A stretch of 64,000 nt of DNA from Diphasiastrum complanatum (taxonomy: Eukaryota > Streptophyta > Lycopodiopsida > Lycopodiales > Lycopodiaceae): contig CM055113.1 in the NCBI GenBank assembly GCA_029204225.1, positions 4,966,431 through 5,030,430 on the forward strand. The letters are read 5' to 3'. The position numbers and the translations under genes are program-made. Position 1 is the first letter of the stretch. The number at the start of each line of letters is the position of its first letter. Below are positions 10,690-22,630 of the stretch, piece after piece. The notes under the pieces are model-generated. The model saw only the letters and a program-made list of their open reading frames with translations. It did not search any database and was not told the origin of the DNA.

Positions 10690-11161
10690 AAATGTCATGG
10701 GATTGGATTTACAGGGTGCCTTTGCTTTCTAGGACACCTTCGACATTTTGTAAGACAGTGTTGCCTTTTTTGTCTGTCACCAAAACTGGTGTAAAAACAC
10801 AGTGTTTCAATTCTTTTGTCTTTTCTTTGCCTGTGAGAATTTACATGTAAATATGCAGACTGCGTGACAACGCGAGTAAATATGCAGCATAAATGGAGGC
10901 AGATTAAAATGGGATTTAGGAGAGTAGAGGAAATAAATAAATTCGAAAAAAAGTATCCTCCCAACACGAGGAGAGACAAAGAAGAGATCGATCAAAGCCA
11001 ATACTCCACCAGGGCTGAGATCATTGCGGCACTGCAACCGCAACCTGAATGGCGGAACAAGGTTTTAAAAGATAGCAGGTGACTGCAAGAGTACCTGAGG
11101 GCACCGACATGGAAACGAGTTGATCCATTCTACATGCCGCTCAAACAAAGAAATTTATGGC
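10690..11161 (-). other. Unassigned DNA between a copia LTR and a gypsy gag
   Basis: There is no coding region I can name. It may be decayed gypsy sequence downstream of the gag at 11162-12261: scattered minus-strand open stretches exist, one reading TPVLVTDKKGNTVLQNVEG, but they match no family that I recognise. Confidence 0.4.
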
Positions 11162-12261
11162 CTACAGAGAAGCCACGGGTTGAATTGGTGAACTGGCTGG
11201 TGACAGGAATTTCAGACAAAATCTCCTTGGATGTTCAATATCACAGTTTTCACAAGCTGGAGGAAAGCGGAGTTTATCTGGGTAGCAAATACTAGGATGT
11301 TTACATGCATAGATAAAGCATCCTCGTATTGCGGGTAGTTGATGTGCGGTAAAAACAGCTTGGTTTGGGTTGTAAGCTTGGGCATTGGGATCCACCGGTT
11401 GAGCATTAGAATCATAGGTATAATAAACAATCGTTTCGGTAGAGTATTGCGGTTGAGTATTATCTTCCACATAGTAGGTGGCCTAATAAATGGTATTCGG
11501 ATCAAGATAATGGACAGCGTTTTGTGGGGCAGGTTGGTTAACAACAAACTGTTGACGTGGGGATGGATATTGATTTGGTGCAGGTGGTCATGGTTGGTAA
11601 ACCCCTGATCGTGGCAGAGGTGTTGTGGCGGGTACGGGCGGTAAGCTCGATAGATAGTTGGTCTGGTGGCTGCTGGTTGGTCTGGTTGGTCTGGTGGCTG
11701 CTGGTTTGAGTTCACGGCGGATGTTTTTTGGAAATCCAACTAAAAATAGTTTTATGGCCATTCGTTCAGTGATATTTTCATCAACACATTCTACTTTGAG
11801 ACGTTTAAAACGCTCAATGTAGTTTCAAACAGACTCTTCGCAACGCATCTTGATATGAGTAATTTGAATGAAAGGGCTTTGAGTCAGTTTGGATGGTTTG
11901 AAACGCTTGATGAGAGCGTCCTTGAGGGTGGTCCAAGAAGCAAGATTAGGAGCTTCGAGATTCAGGTACACTCCTTGGCGGTGCCATAGAGTACCATGGG
12001 AAATAGACGAAGCTTTTTAGTTTTAGAGGTATCTCCACATAAACGGCATGCATTACCAAAGTATTGGAGAAATCGGACTGGGTCAGATTCGCCATCATAC
12101 TTTGGTGCATCAAAACGTGAAATTCTTCGTTCCATTCGTGGAGGAGTCGGATTAGAAGATTCAGCACAGTCGCGAGACATGATGCAGAATATAGATGAGC
12201 AAGGCATGACTGTATTTGACAAAAAGGGCAGTTTGCTTGTAGAATGAATAGTGTAGGACAA
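11162..12261 (-). pseudogene. Ty3/gypsy gag remnant
   Basis: Read on the minus strand: RRISRFDAPKYDGESDPVRF, then KKLRLFPMVLYGTAKE, NLASWTTLKDALIKRF, YIERFKRLKVECVDENITER and LFLVGFPKNIRREL. This is the classic order of the Retrotrans_gag domain. A Pro/Gln-rich linker and a zinc knuckle CENCDIEHPRRFC (CX2CX3HX4C) follow. At least one in-frame stop (after CEESV) and several frameshifts are present. Upstream are its leader, a tRNA-Asp PBS and an LTR (12262-13855). The short zinc-knuckle spacing and PBS type suggest kinship with the gag-only element of block A. Confidence 0.85.
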
Positions 12262-13019
12262 AAAATGGTCTTTCTGATTGGTATAGAATTCGCGGACAAG
12301 CTGAGAAATCGTGGAGAGGCAGATAAATATAACTAGAATACTCGCGAATTCTGAAGAAGGTTTCTGAATGTCGGAATAGTGATTTTTTTAGATTTGTTGG
12401 AAAAATTTTGGCGTTTCAGAATTCGCGGATAGTACAGGGAAATCGTGCTCTGTGACGATGAATTCTTAGGCTGGATGGCAAATTCTAACAGAGAGGTTTG
12501 ACTGGCAGATAGGGAATATAGAGAAAAATGTGATGTTCTGACAGTAAACGGGCAAAATCTGTGAGATAGAACTTGCGAAGCTACTGAAGGACTGATCTTA
12601 ATGAGATCTAGCCTCAGTGAAGTTGGCATATTTTAGGACAAAGATTTTGATGAGAAATAAGGGATTTTGACAGTATATCAGGCTATTTTCTCAAAATCTG
12701 ACTGTGGTCGAATTTGTGGAGGTGATAAAATGAAAGATCAGGGTCTGTTAGGGCTGTAGACAGACTGACAAATTTTGATATACCTTTTTGGTTGTGAAAA
12801 AGGTCACTTGGGTCACTTCTTTTGAAGAAAATGCCCAAGTTGACTCTTTTGTTTCTTCCCCCCGGTTTGAGAAGTTGCTCCGCAGCTCGTGTAGGACCTG
12901 GAGAGACGACGCGTGCTGTTTGTTGGTAGATAGAGATAAGCACACAAGCAAACATACAACACGGAAGCAAAAAACAAAAGAAAAAGGAGAAGAAGCTAGG
13001 TAGAAAAATACTTAAAAAG
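12262..13019 (-). other. Untranslated leader of the gypsy element
   Basis: No coding region. The box AATTCGCG(A/G)A recurs (near 12287, 12342 and 12420) next to AGAAATCGTG/GGAAATCGTG, so the leader contains imperfect repeats. It lies between the gag ATG region and the PBS. Confidence 0.6.
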
Positions 13020-13033
13020 CGGCAACGGCGCCA
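13020..13033 (-). other. Primer-binding site, tRNA-Asp type
   Basis: On the minus strand TGGCGCCGTTGCCG is an exact match to the first 14 bases of the plant tRNA-Asp PBS. It follows the LTR end CCAACA with one or two bases between. Confidence 0.9.
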
Positions 13034-13034
13034 A

Positions 13035-13855
13035 TGTTGGAAGTATTGCTAGTGTGTGCGGTGGCTACTTTTACTTACAAGTATAGTATAGGGATGTAGA
13101 TATTCGTCCACTTTTTAAGTTTCTACCAAGGTTCAAACAGAAATGCGAAACTAAGAAGTAATGACGGAAGCACTAAGGCTTACCCAACTAGTGCTCGAAA
13201 CGGAAATGAAACTATCTAAGGTGATAAAATACAAACCCTTGCTAAGGCTTACCCAACTAACAAGGTGTTTAATCTAAATTCTACTTAACACCCAAAGGGT
13301 AATAAAATAATATGGCGGCTAATATTAAGCAAATAAGCAACAAAGAACATGCCATAACAAACCAATGAAAAGGTGGCAAGAGGAGGCCCGAGCACCTTCC
13401 CTCAAGCTATGCACCTTGCCAAAGGGAACACAAATGACATAGAATGATAATTCTCCAAAATAGAGAGCAAGATAGCTTAATCTCAAAAGTGCTGGTTACA
13501 ATGCAAATACCTCTCCTTTTATGGCAAGGAGGGTCTTTCATAAGTGTCTACTAACTTATGGGACTAATCTGTTTCTAGCTTTTCAAGAACTTCTAACTTA
13601 GGATTTAGAACTTCAAATTTCTTAACTTAGGAAAACTTAGGATAAAATATTTCTAGTCTTAAGTTTTCTAAGTCTAAGTTCTAAATCTAAGTTTAAGCTA
13701 TTTTATTATTATTTAAGCTTCTACTCATGAACTTACAAAACACATGCCATGGCTTGAAGTTTATTAACAGATACTCATACGTGGTCTTACAAAACACATG
13801 CCACGGAGTTCTATTATTATTTTTTTATTTTCTCTGTGTTAGCACAGTTGCTAAC
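13035..13855 (-). repeat. Gypsy 5' LTR (outer end uncertain)
   Basis: The inner end, ...CTTCCAACA on the minus strand at 13035, is fixed by the PBS. The outer end is uncertain; a TGTTAGCAACTG at about 13855 would fit, making it ~820 bp. It includes a duplicated motif AAGGCTTACCCAACTA (13168 and 13244) and two copies of CTTACAAAACACATGCCA (about 13730 and 13784). Confidence 0.6.
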
Positions 13856-13859
13856 AACC

Positions 13860-14693
13860 TGTCAGAGTGTCGCATTTTTTGCATCTTTACCAACATTCAT
13901 TTCAACGAAGGCTGACGTCGCGGCCTTCTCACACTCATCCCATGCAACTGTGCAATCATATTTGACAACGACAATAGCCACCCACGATTTCCCACAGATA
14001 GCACATCCACTTTGTACTTTCTTCATCTGCACACCTGTAGAAATTATGTATATATATTGGATAACATCCGTGTATTCAAAAGTGTGTGTGAAAAATATAG
14101 CAAGCATCAGAAGCTTATCAAAGATAGACGAAGTAGATGCTTTCATGCATCGATTCTTTGTATTGTCAGTAATAGGTTTATTTCTTTTTCAAATTGGATT
14201 AGCTTTGTGAAGCACGCGATTTCGTCCACTATTGTCTTGTGCTCACCTACATTATTGACCTATATATTTCGCTATACTTAATCTGATTATAGCTCTATCT
14301 GTTCTGCGTTCAAATTTGTGTCAATATTGCTATGCTTTTCTACATTCTGTCTGACTCTCTTATTGCGTAATCTAGTTGTCTAATCTTTGCAGATTATTAT
14401 TAGTCTAGCTATTCGCGACTAATATTTAGTCTTGTCTTTTGCGACTATTTAGCTTTTCGCGATTGACAATTAGTCTAGCTGTTCACGACAAATTATCATT
14501 CTGATGTCTTCATGCTTAATGTTTGGCTTTGTAATAAGATCAAACGTGATTTCTATAACTAATGTTCTATTCGAGTCTGATAGGCATAGTCATGCTCAGG
14601 GAAAGGGTGAGATAACTCATTCCGCTTGCGTACGAGCACTTTCTGTTTGAGTTCGAGCTATTTTTGTTTCTCACACAACTCTCTTTCCCAACA
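13860..14693 (+). repeat. Copia-type LTR without its own internal region (solo LTR)
   Basis: It starts TGTCAGAGTG and ends TTTCCCAACA, 834 bp, related to the LTR at 9808-10689 but in the opposite orientation. No PBS follows; instead the sequence passes straight into RNase H code of a different copia element. The left flank (CAACC) and right flank (TCTTC) do not form a target duplication, so this is either a solo LTR with a lost flank or a recombination product. Confidence 0.75.
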
Positions 14694-15042
14694 TCTTCTA
14701 CAGAAGCAGAATATCTAGCTTTGTCCCAAGGAGCAAGAACATTGGTAAGATTTATAAGACTGCTTGAAGAAATTGGAATCAGCCACAAGCCTGTTTCAGT
14801 TTGGATTGACAACCAAAGTGCAATGAGAATGGCACAGTACCCAAACTTTTGCCCAAGGACAGTCCATATACCTGTTCATTATCACTATGTGAGAGAACAG
14901 ATTGAAAGCAGCTTCATTCGGTTCGAATATTTGCCAACGTCATCAATAGTAGCCGATGTTATGACAAAAACCTTATCACATGGTAAATTTGAAGAGCACA
15001 GATCATCAATGGGAATTCAGGCCGTTAAGCTTGAAGGGAGAG
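14694..15042 (+). pseudogene. Copia RNase H C-terminal fragment and polypurine tract
   Basis: SSTEAEYLALSQGA, DNQSAMRMAQYPNF, YHYVREQIES and VADVMTKTLSHGKF are the conserved steps of the copia RNase H C-terminus, which degrades the RNA of RNA-DNA hybrids during reverse transcription. The fragment is open for over 100 codons. Its N-terminal part is replaced by the LTR ending at 14693. A polypurine tract, GAAGGGAGAG at 15033-15042, follows. Confidence 0.9.
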
Positions 15043-15440
15043 TGTTGAAAGGTCAAACAAACTGCATGATAGAAGGCTGAATAGTAGTTGACCTCCTACA
15101 TTTTAGAAGGCAGTAGAAGGCAGCCCAAATACATGTTTGCAACAATAATGCCTTTGCTTCCAGCTAATTGTTAGCTTTTTGTTGAAGTAGTCTAAGGTAG
15201 ATGGTAAGAAGATAAATAGGACAGACATGTAGAACGTTTTTTTATCAAAGTAATGCATATTTTGCTTGTGTTCAGTCTTATTTTCAGATCTTGCTTTTGA
15301 GTGTGAAGCCTTGTGTGTGTGTCTATTGAGGGTGTCTGGGTAAGCTTATTTTTTGATTTTTTGTTGCAGAGTTGAAGCTCTGTGTAGCTTCTGAGTTTGG
15401 TCTACTGTTCATGTCTCTCCTATGGCATCTTTTACAACTT
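15043..15440 (+). repeat. Putative copia 3' LTR (end uncertain)
   Basis: It begins TGTTGAAAGGTC immediately after the polypurine tract. T-rich sequence follows, but I cannot locate a convincing CA end or a second copy in the window, so the right boundary is a guess. Confidence 0.45.
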
Positions 15441-16874
15441 ATTGGAAGGATAGGTGTATATTATGTTGGCACATGAGCGATTCAAGTTTTTGAATTTTTT
15501 GTTTATGCTCAATCCATCAACATTTGCGCATACCTCAAAATATCTTCTTTGTGTTTTACTTTATAATTTGCAAATTATGGAGACTTCCCTTATCTCGGTC
15601 TTCCTCATGATGTTACTAGAGTATGTCATTTGAAACTGGTCATCTCTTAATTCATAAAGTTTGTGCTACCTACACGGTTGTAGACAATTTATGCTCAATG
15701 TTGTAAAAATGTTTCTATTTATTTTAGAGGATATTAATTCCTATTAACTTGGGATGTTACCTCAAACTACCACATGTGAAAGTCGTAAATCTCGCCTCTG
15801 TTTTTGTTGTCGGTTTTTTGCTCTCCTCATTGTTATATAATGAGTTGGTGTTATCAAGGTGATATTTGTGTATTTCGTTATGAGATCAAAATATCAATCC
15901 CTTCATACATATTGCTCTTGCCTATACCGACCATTTAAAGGCTATCACCAACATTTGGGTTTTTTTTGTAGAGATTTGGTAGAATATATGCTCCATAACA
16001 ATCATTTGGTAGAAACTTAGAATATTGATCCCAAAAGATTATTGTAGTTTGACTCCACATATTGGGTTAGGGGGGATTTTTTAGAGGTTTACAATTAATT
16101 AGTGTTCATATTTTACTATGATTCACTTGATGACACCCTTTATCAAACAATTTATTGTTTATCCTTTGAATTGATATTATGTTGATGACGTTAACTAAAT
16201 TAAACAATGAAAATTTGCGGTATTTTACAAGATTTTTGAGTTATCAATATTCTAGAGATATTTTATTAGTGAGCTATGGATCTATAACTGCAAAAAAGTC
16301 TATTATCCATCCATTATTCCTATGGATGAAGGAGCACTTTATTTGATGTACACCACAAGTTTGAAAGGACAGGTGTGTACATGCGTGTCATGTTTCAGGA
16401 TTCCATACACCTAAAATTTCCTACTACTATTGAGTAGAGCTATATTAGAGCATGTTTCAAGATTCCATACACCTAAAATCACCTACTAGGATTCTATGCT
16501 GCTGCTACTCCTGGCCATGGCGTCACATCCATTCTAATAAATTCTAGTAATTCTAGTGAGAGTTGAAAAGGCTATGGTAGATGGTATGGATATGGAGATC
16601 ACAATCTTATGTATGTGAAGTTGTGGATAGTGGAGATGGCAGATGGTTATTGGCAGACTTTGCTCACCTTTGTTGATCCTGGGGATGGTGAGTGTTGGCA
16701 GTGGGGAGGTGGGTGTTGCAGAATGTTTAGTTCGCAAGCCATGCACAAGAAAGTGCCATGGGCTTGAGCACCCAATCAAGGCCTTGAGAATTCTCAATGT
16801 CCCATAAGTAACTACTTGCCTTGAAGGAAACATGCTTGATGGGTGCGTACTCTAATCCATTCTCTCAGCCCTCA
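15441..16874. other. Intergenic AT-rich DNA, no gene seen
   Basis: No recognisable coding domain. One short near-tandem repeat is visible: CATGTTTCA(A/G)GATTCCATAC occurs near 16390 and 16450, each followed by ACCTAAAAT. Confidence 0.6.
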
Positions 16875-17781
16875 CGTATGTCCTCCTGCGATGATATTTT
16901 ATGTGATTTGTTTGTGCCTGCAGTTTTCAGCTTATTACTAGGAGTTGTCATCACTCGCCTGCATTCCTACTTGCAACAAAATCGCTCTCCAGATTCACGA
17001 AAGCAAGCCGAAATGGATCAGACAGAGTATTTGCGGGTGATGAGCGAGCATAGCTCAGTTAAACAAAAAGTTATAGATGAGGAAGCTGCTCTAGCTGAGG
17101 TGAGATCTTTAACAGATTGATCATGGATTTGAGACTAAAGTTGGAGCATTTAGAACTTGACTCATACCAAAAAGGACAGACAGATATCTGAGTCTATTGC
17201 TATTGTATTCGTCCTCCTAGAGATCATAATCGTCCAAAAATAGCCGATCGTGTGCGTCTCACCCACAACAACCTTTGCATGCAACGACAGTGAAGACCCT
17301 GAAAATGGCAAGAAACGAGAAATGTGATGGCAAAACAGAGAATATCCTGAAATGGCAAAAAACGTGAACTCGGACTGGAAGGCCACATCATGACACATCA
17401 AAAGAAAACCCACATGTCAATCTCTACATAATCAAGCACCCTCAACCAAATATATATAAATATTATTAAAAGAAAATAAGAAACTGCAATAGCTACAAAA
17501 AAGTCAATCTATTTATAATTGCCACATGTCCTATTGAGAAAAATTTAAAATACAAATTCAAAATATTTATTTATGTCTTTAAAATGGAAATCACAACACA
17601 AGCAGGTCAATCTTTAACATGAATGCTAAGTCCTCCTTGCAAAGCAAGGCAGGGCCAAAAGCCACCATAGGAATGCATCTGAATGTAGGAATGCACTAGA
17701 GAATCCATGCGCACATCACCACAGGAATGCATGCAGGAATGCAAGAGAGAATCCACGTGCCTATCACGGACAGAGCCACCG
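16875..17781 (+). mobile_element. 0.9-kb dispersed unit with BAP31-like fragment (copy D)
   Basis: It has the same two ends as the unit at 1817-2728 (TATGTCCTCCTGC ... GACAGAGCCACCG) but is not within a copia element: both flanks differ from copies A and C. This shows the unit spread separately. The coding part reads SLLLGVVITRLHSYLQQ and later DEEAALAEVRSLTD, with small deletions and one early stop compared with copy C. Confidence 0.75.
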
Positions 17782-18049
17782 CATATAGATTAAACCTGAA
17801 ACGCATTTACCTTATTAATTAATTAGAACTGCGTTTATGTTTTAATTAGGTATTTGTTAAATACATGGCAACTTCAGAAATCAGTATAACTATGAAAATA
17901 AGTAAACCAAAAAAAATTCCAATTAATTATTGTGAACACAAGCACATCAATTTTTATTGTGTCTAGAAGCAGTGCCAAAACAAAAGCAAAATTTTTACAA
18001 TTTTGTCCTATGCTTAAATTTGAGCTATCAGCTCAAAGAAGATAACCAC
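17782..18049. other. AT-rich spacer, no gene seen
   Basis: Sequence between the BAP31-like unit and the microsatellite repeat module. Nothing recognisable is present. Confidence 0.6.
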
Positions 18050-18856
<807 letters not shown>

Positions 18857-18956
18857 CCTCAAGGGAGGGTGTTTTAAAATCTTAAAGGCCAATAGACTTA
18901 TTGATTTATCAATGACATAAAACAAGTCTTAAATCAACTTAAAAGAAATCAAATTT

Positions 18957-19168
18957 TGAAAATGGCAAACATCATGCCACATCAAAAGAAAACCCACGTG
19001 TCAACCTCTACATAATCAAGCACCCTCAACCAAAATATATATAAATATTTAAAAAAGAATAAATGAAAAAGCAATAGCTACAAAAAGAAATTCAAAAAAT
19101 AGTCAGTCTATTGACAATTGCTATATGTCCTACTGAGAAAAATTTAAAATACAAATTCAAAATATTTA
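18957..19168 (+). repeat. Partial copy of the dispersed unit (3' part only)
   Basis: It matches the noncoding half of the BAP31-like unit (boxes AACCCACGTGTCAACCTCTA, CATAATCAAGCACCCTCAAC and GAGAAAAATTTAAAATACAA) without its coding part. Confidence 0.7.
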
Positions 19169-19239
19169 CATCATAGGACTAAATCCAATTGCAGAATGCT
19201 TCCAACTATGATATGCAAACTCAATCATTGAAGTACATT

Positions 19240-19600
19240 TTCCTATCACCTAGAGACATATGCTCTAAGCATATCCTCCATCGACTGGTTGGTAAGTTCG
19301 GTCTGCCCATTGGATTCTAGGTGACAATACGATGCTATATAAATAGTAGTTTCCATTCTTTCAAAGACCGATTGTTGAAACTCGTCTGCGAACTTACAGT
19401 CACGATGACCAACCATATCATTTGGTAAACAAAACAGCCTGAACAACTTCTCAGTGAAAAGTTGGGCAAGCTTTGAAACCTTGACAGTAGTCTTTGCTGG
19501 AATAAATTATGCCATCTCAATGAGCCTGTCAACCACAACCCAAATGGCATCATCACTCTTCCCAAATTTATTGAAATTCTTTCCCATTTATTATCGGAAA
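19240..19600 (-). pseudogene. Ty3/gypsy integrase core fragment
   Basis: On the minus strand, AIWVVVDRL (first catalytic Asp), KVSKLAQLFTEKLFRLFCLP, GHRDCKFADEFQQ (second Asp) and LESNGQTELTNQSMEDMLRA (the conserved DGQTE/N region) appear in the order of gypsy integrase. A frameshift separates the two halves. No LTR or other pol domain belonging to it is nearby. Confidence 0.9.
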
Positions 19601-19610
19601 TTTCAACGGA

Positions 19611-20026
19611 TGTAACAGACCAACTGTTACAAGTAATGTTTGATTGTTACCCCCAAATGGTATTTTAAATGGGATAATCAAGGCCAAGTCTACGTGCTAT
19701 GATTAGGGGCTTATTCTCAGTAGTGATAGTCTAAGTTAGAGTTTGACTCTAGTCAATGGTATATGTGCATGAACATGTGCACTATTTTTATTTTGTGCTG
19801 TAGCAGATTGACATGATTCTCTCCAGGCTTCAGCAAAAAGTCTATATAATGGGTACCTGCGCCCCTCTCTAGTATGGAACAATAAAAGATTTACTACAAT
19901 CACAGATTGTTGGGTAAGACTTCCTATGGTTGTGACTGACTACGAGATCGGTATTATTTTTCTGTCTTATTTTTCATATTTTGTGAGTGCTAATAAGATT
20001 ATTTTACTCTTGGGACAATTCTAACA
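19611..20026 (+). repeat. Putative LTR with a split PBS
   Basis: It starts TGTAACAGACC and ends ATTCTAACA, 416 bp, with a TATA-like GTCTATATAATG near 19840 and AATAAAAG near 19883. TGGTAT follows at once, then eight extra bases, then CAGAGCAC, as if an initiator-Met PBS had been interrupted. No second copy is in the window. Confidence 0.55.
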
Positions 20027-21421
20027 TGGTATTTATTAATCAGAGCACAGTTTGATTGAGGAGTCTATGAGAGAGAGAGATAGAGAGAATTGTAATAAGA
20101 TTGCTGCTGATTTAGTTTACTGCTGGAGAGTATTCTCTAGGAGATCATCACTGCTGTTAAACAGCAAGGTTTGTGCTAACACACGCCGGAAAATCACTAC
20201 TGCTTTGTTGTTTGCTTTCATGCAGGAAGATCGTGATGATCTAAGGAAGATCAAGATAGCATCAAGAAGCCCGAGCCGACCTCAATGTTGCATGTTACAA
20301 GGAAGATCACTGGCAGTACACAGCTGGTGCTGATTGAAAGAAGATTGCTTGCATGCAAGGTTTGGAAGTCAACAGGTTGTAACAAATTTGCTACATAAGG
20401 CAGATCACAGCTTGTTGCATTCTTTAAACTGATCCTAGCAACCTCACTGGATCAGATCGATGCACCTGCAGCAGTTGATTGAGTCGCTGCTCCCTAGTTA
20501 TTGAAAATCGCAGATTGCTGCAAGGACAGCAAAGTCATTGAAGCTACACGTGTATGGTCTACTGACTAGAATCACTTATTTCCACTAAATCGTTGGAGGA
20601 CAAACATTGTTCGGGAGGGACATTGCTGCTTGTTCCGCACCTAGCCAAGGAATCTGCTTGCTCACCTGAGGCAGCAGTTCGTACACCTGGCCACTATTCG
20701 GGAATATCTACCTACATGACTACGTGATCTTTGCCTAAGAGGATTTCATTGACAAGTTTGCTTCCAACACGCCATAAGGAGATTGTTGTCCATCAGTGAG
20801 TTTTGCTGGTTATACATTGCAAGTTTTTGCTGACCATTCTTTGTGAGTTTTGTTGCCTATTCAGTAAGGAAATGACTACCCATGACGAGTAGAACCAGCC
20901 ATTGGATTGAGAGTCAAAATCTGAAAAAATTGAAGAAAGAGAAGTTGGCAAAGACTAGAAAAACTCAGATTTTGAAGAACCATCATAGTTGGAAAACGCT
21001 TGACAAAGGGAATTAGGGCATCAAAACCCTAAAAGGTTAGATGGATTAAAAGTTGACCACATCCAAAGGACAAGATATCTACCAAGGGTACACAGGGTCA
21101 AAGGACAAAGATGCACACGGTCAAAGTATACGTAATCTGTGGATACACATGTCCAGTCAAAGGGCAGTAACTAAAACTTTATGATTTGAAATACAATTTT
21201 TCACCTTGTGTCAAAGTCAAAGAGATGAAGTCATTAGAGGAAAATCATAACATGGTGCAAACTGGTTTGCAAGTCTTAGGTGATGATGTTATGGTAACCA
21301 AAGAATGATGTTATGGTAACCAAAGACGGTTCTAGATTCTTTCTAGATGCTAGTGAAATATTTACATATATATATGATTTACAGGATGTTCAAGGGGATC
21401 AAGGACATCAACTTTTAAGTA
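20027..21421. other. DNA downstream of the LTR, no gene recognised
   Basis: The open frame at 20052-20333 (93 codons) and shorter ones match no domain known to me. The region may be the internal part of a non-autonomous LTR element belonging to 19611-20026. Confidence 0.45.
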
Positions 21422-22630
21422 CACCTAGAGGCCAAAGAGTGCTCCGAGCACAATGGCGATGTCAAAAGTCTAAAATAATGACCTGCTATTTTTTTCTTAG
21501 CAGCGCCCCCCCCCCTTGTTTGGTTGTAAATTGAAAGCCAAGATGGCTTCGAAACAAAAAAATGCTTCCCGCCACGAACTGCCAACTAGTTGCTCTCAGA
21601 AAGGGCCAAATAAGTTTTGGCGTCCACTGAGAGGTTTTCTCGCAGAAAACACTCGTACCATACTTGTAAGTGAGCGTGCCCTTCGTTTGAAGTCCATAAC
21701 CCTTGGTTTGGTCAAAATCAACTTAAGGGGTTGAAAATAAGAACTTTTTATACTTTTGAATTGTTTTTTCACACTCAATAATCTTCACCCTTCAAACAAA
21801 TCTGCACTTCATGGACCCTTTGTAAATGAAATTTTTTAATGAACGAAATTGCACTTTAACGCTTCACCACCCCTTTTGGGTCCTTTCAGATCTCATCTAG
21901 TAGTTAGTTCTGATCCAACAGTTGTGGTTGATTCTCCAGCGACCATCAATTCAGATGGACCCGAATCGGACATAACACATTGAATCCGCGAGCCAAGTCA
22001 GAATCCACCTAGAGGCTAAAACGAGTGCTCCGAGCACAATGGCGATGTCAAAAGTCCAAAATAATGACCTGCTATTTTTTTCTTAGCAGCGCCCCCCCCC
22101 CCCCCCCCCCCCCCCCTTGTTTGGTGGTAAATTGAAAGCCAAGATGGCTTCGAAACAAAAAATGCTTCTCGCCACGAACTGCCAACTACTTGCTCTCAGA
22201 AAGGGCCAAATAAGTTTTGGCGTCCACTAAGAGGTTTTTTCGCAGAAAACACTAGTACCATTCTTGTAAGTGAGGGTGCCCTTCGTTTGATGTTCATAAC
22301 CCTTAGTTTGGTCAAAATCAACTTAAGGGCTTGAAAATAAGAACTTTATATACTTTTGAATTGTTTTTTCACAGTCAATAAACTTCACCCTTCAAACAAA
22401 TCTGCACTTCAGGGACCCTTTGTAAATGAAAATTTTTAATGAACAGAATTGCACTTTAACGCTTCACCACCCCTTTGGGTCCTTTCAGATCTCATCTAGT
22501 CAGATCTCATCTAGTAGTTAGTTCTGATCCAACAGTTGTGGTTGATTCTCCAGCGACCATCAATTCAGATGGACCCGAATCGGACATAACACTGTGAATC
22601 CGCCAGCCAAGTCAGAATCCACTACAGAGG
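21422..22630. repeat. 586-bp tandem duplication with poly-C tracts
   Basis: Two direct copies, about 21422-22007 and 22008-22630, share CACCTAGAGGC and GAGTGCTCCGAGCACAATGG near their starts and GGACCCGAATCGGACATAAC near their ends. Each contains a poly-C run in the same place: 10 C at 21506-21515 and 25 C at 22092-22116. The second copy also duplicates CAGATCTCATCTAGT. Copies differ at scattered bases. No convincing coding content. Confidence 0.9.

Noticed and set aside
21300-22630. 586-bp direct repeats as LTRs of one element
   Set aside because: The copies are directly adjacent with no internal region, no TG..CA ends, PBS or polypurine tract; simple tandem duplication fits better.
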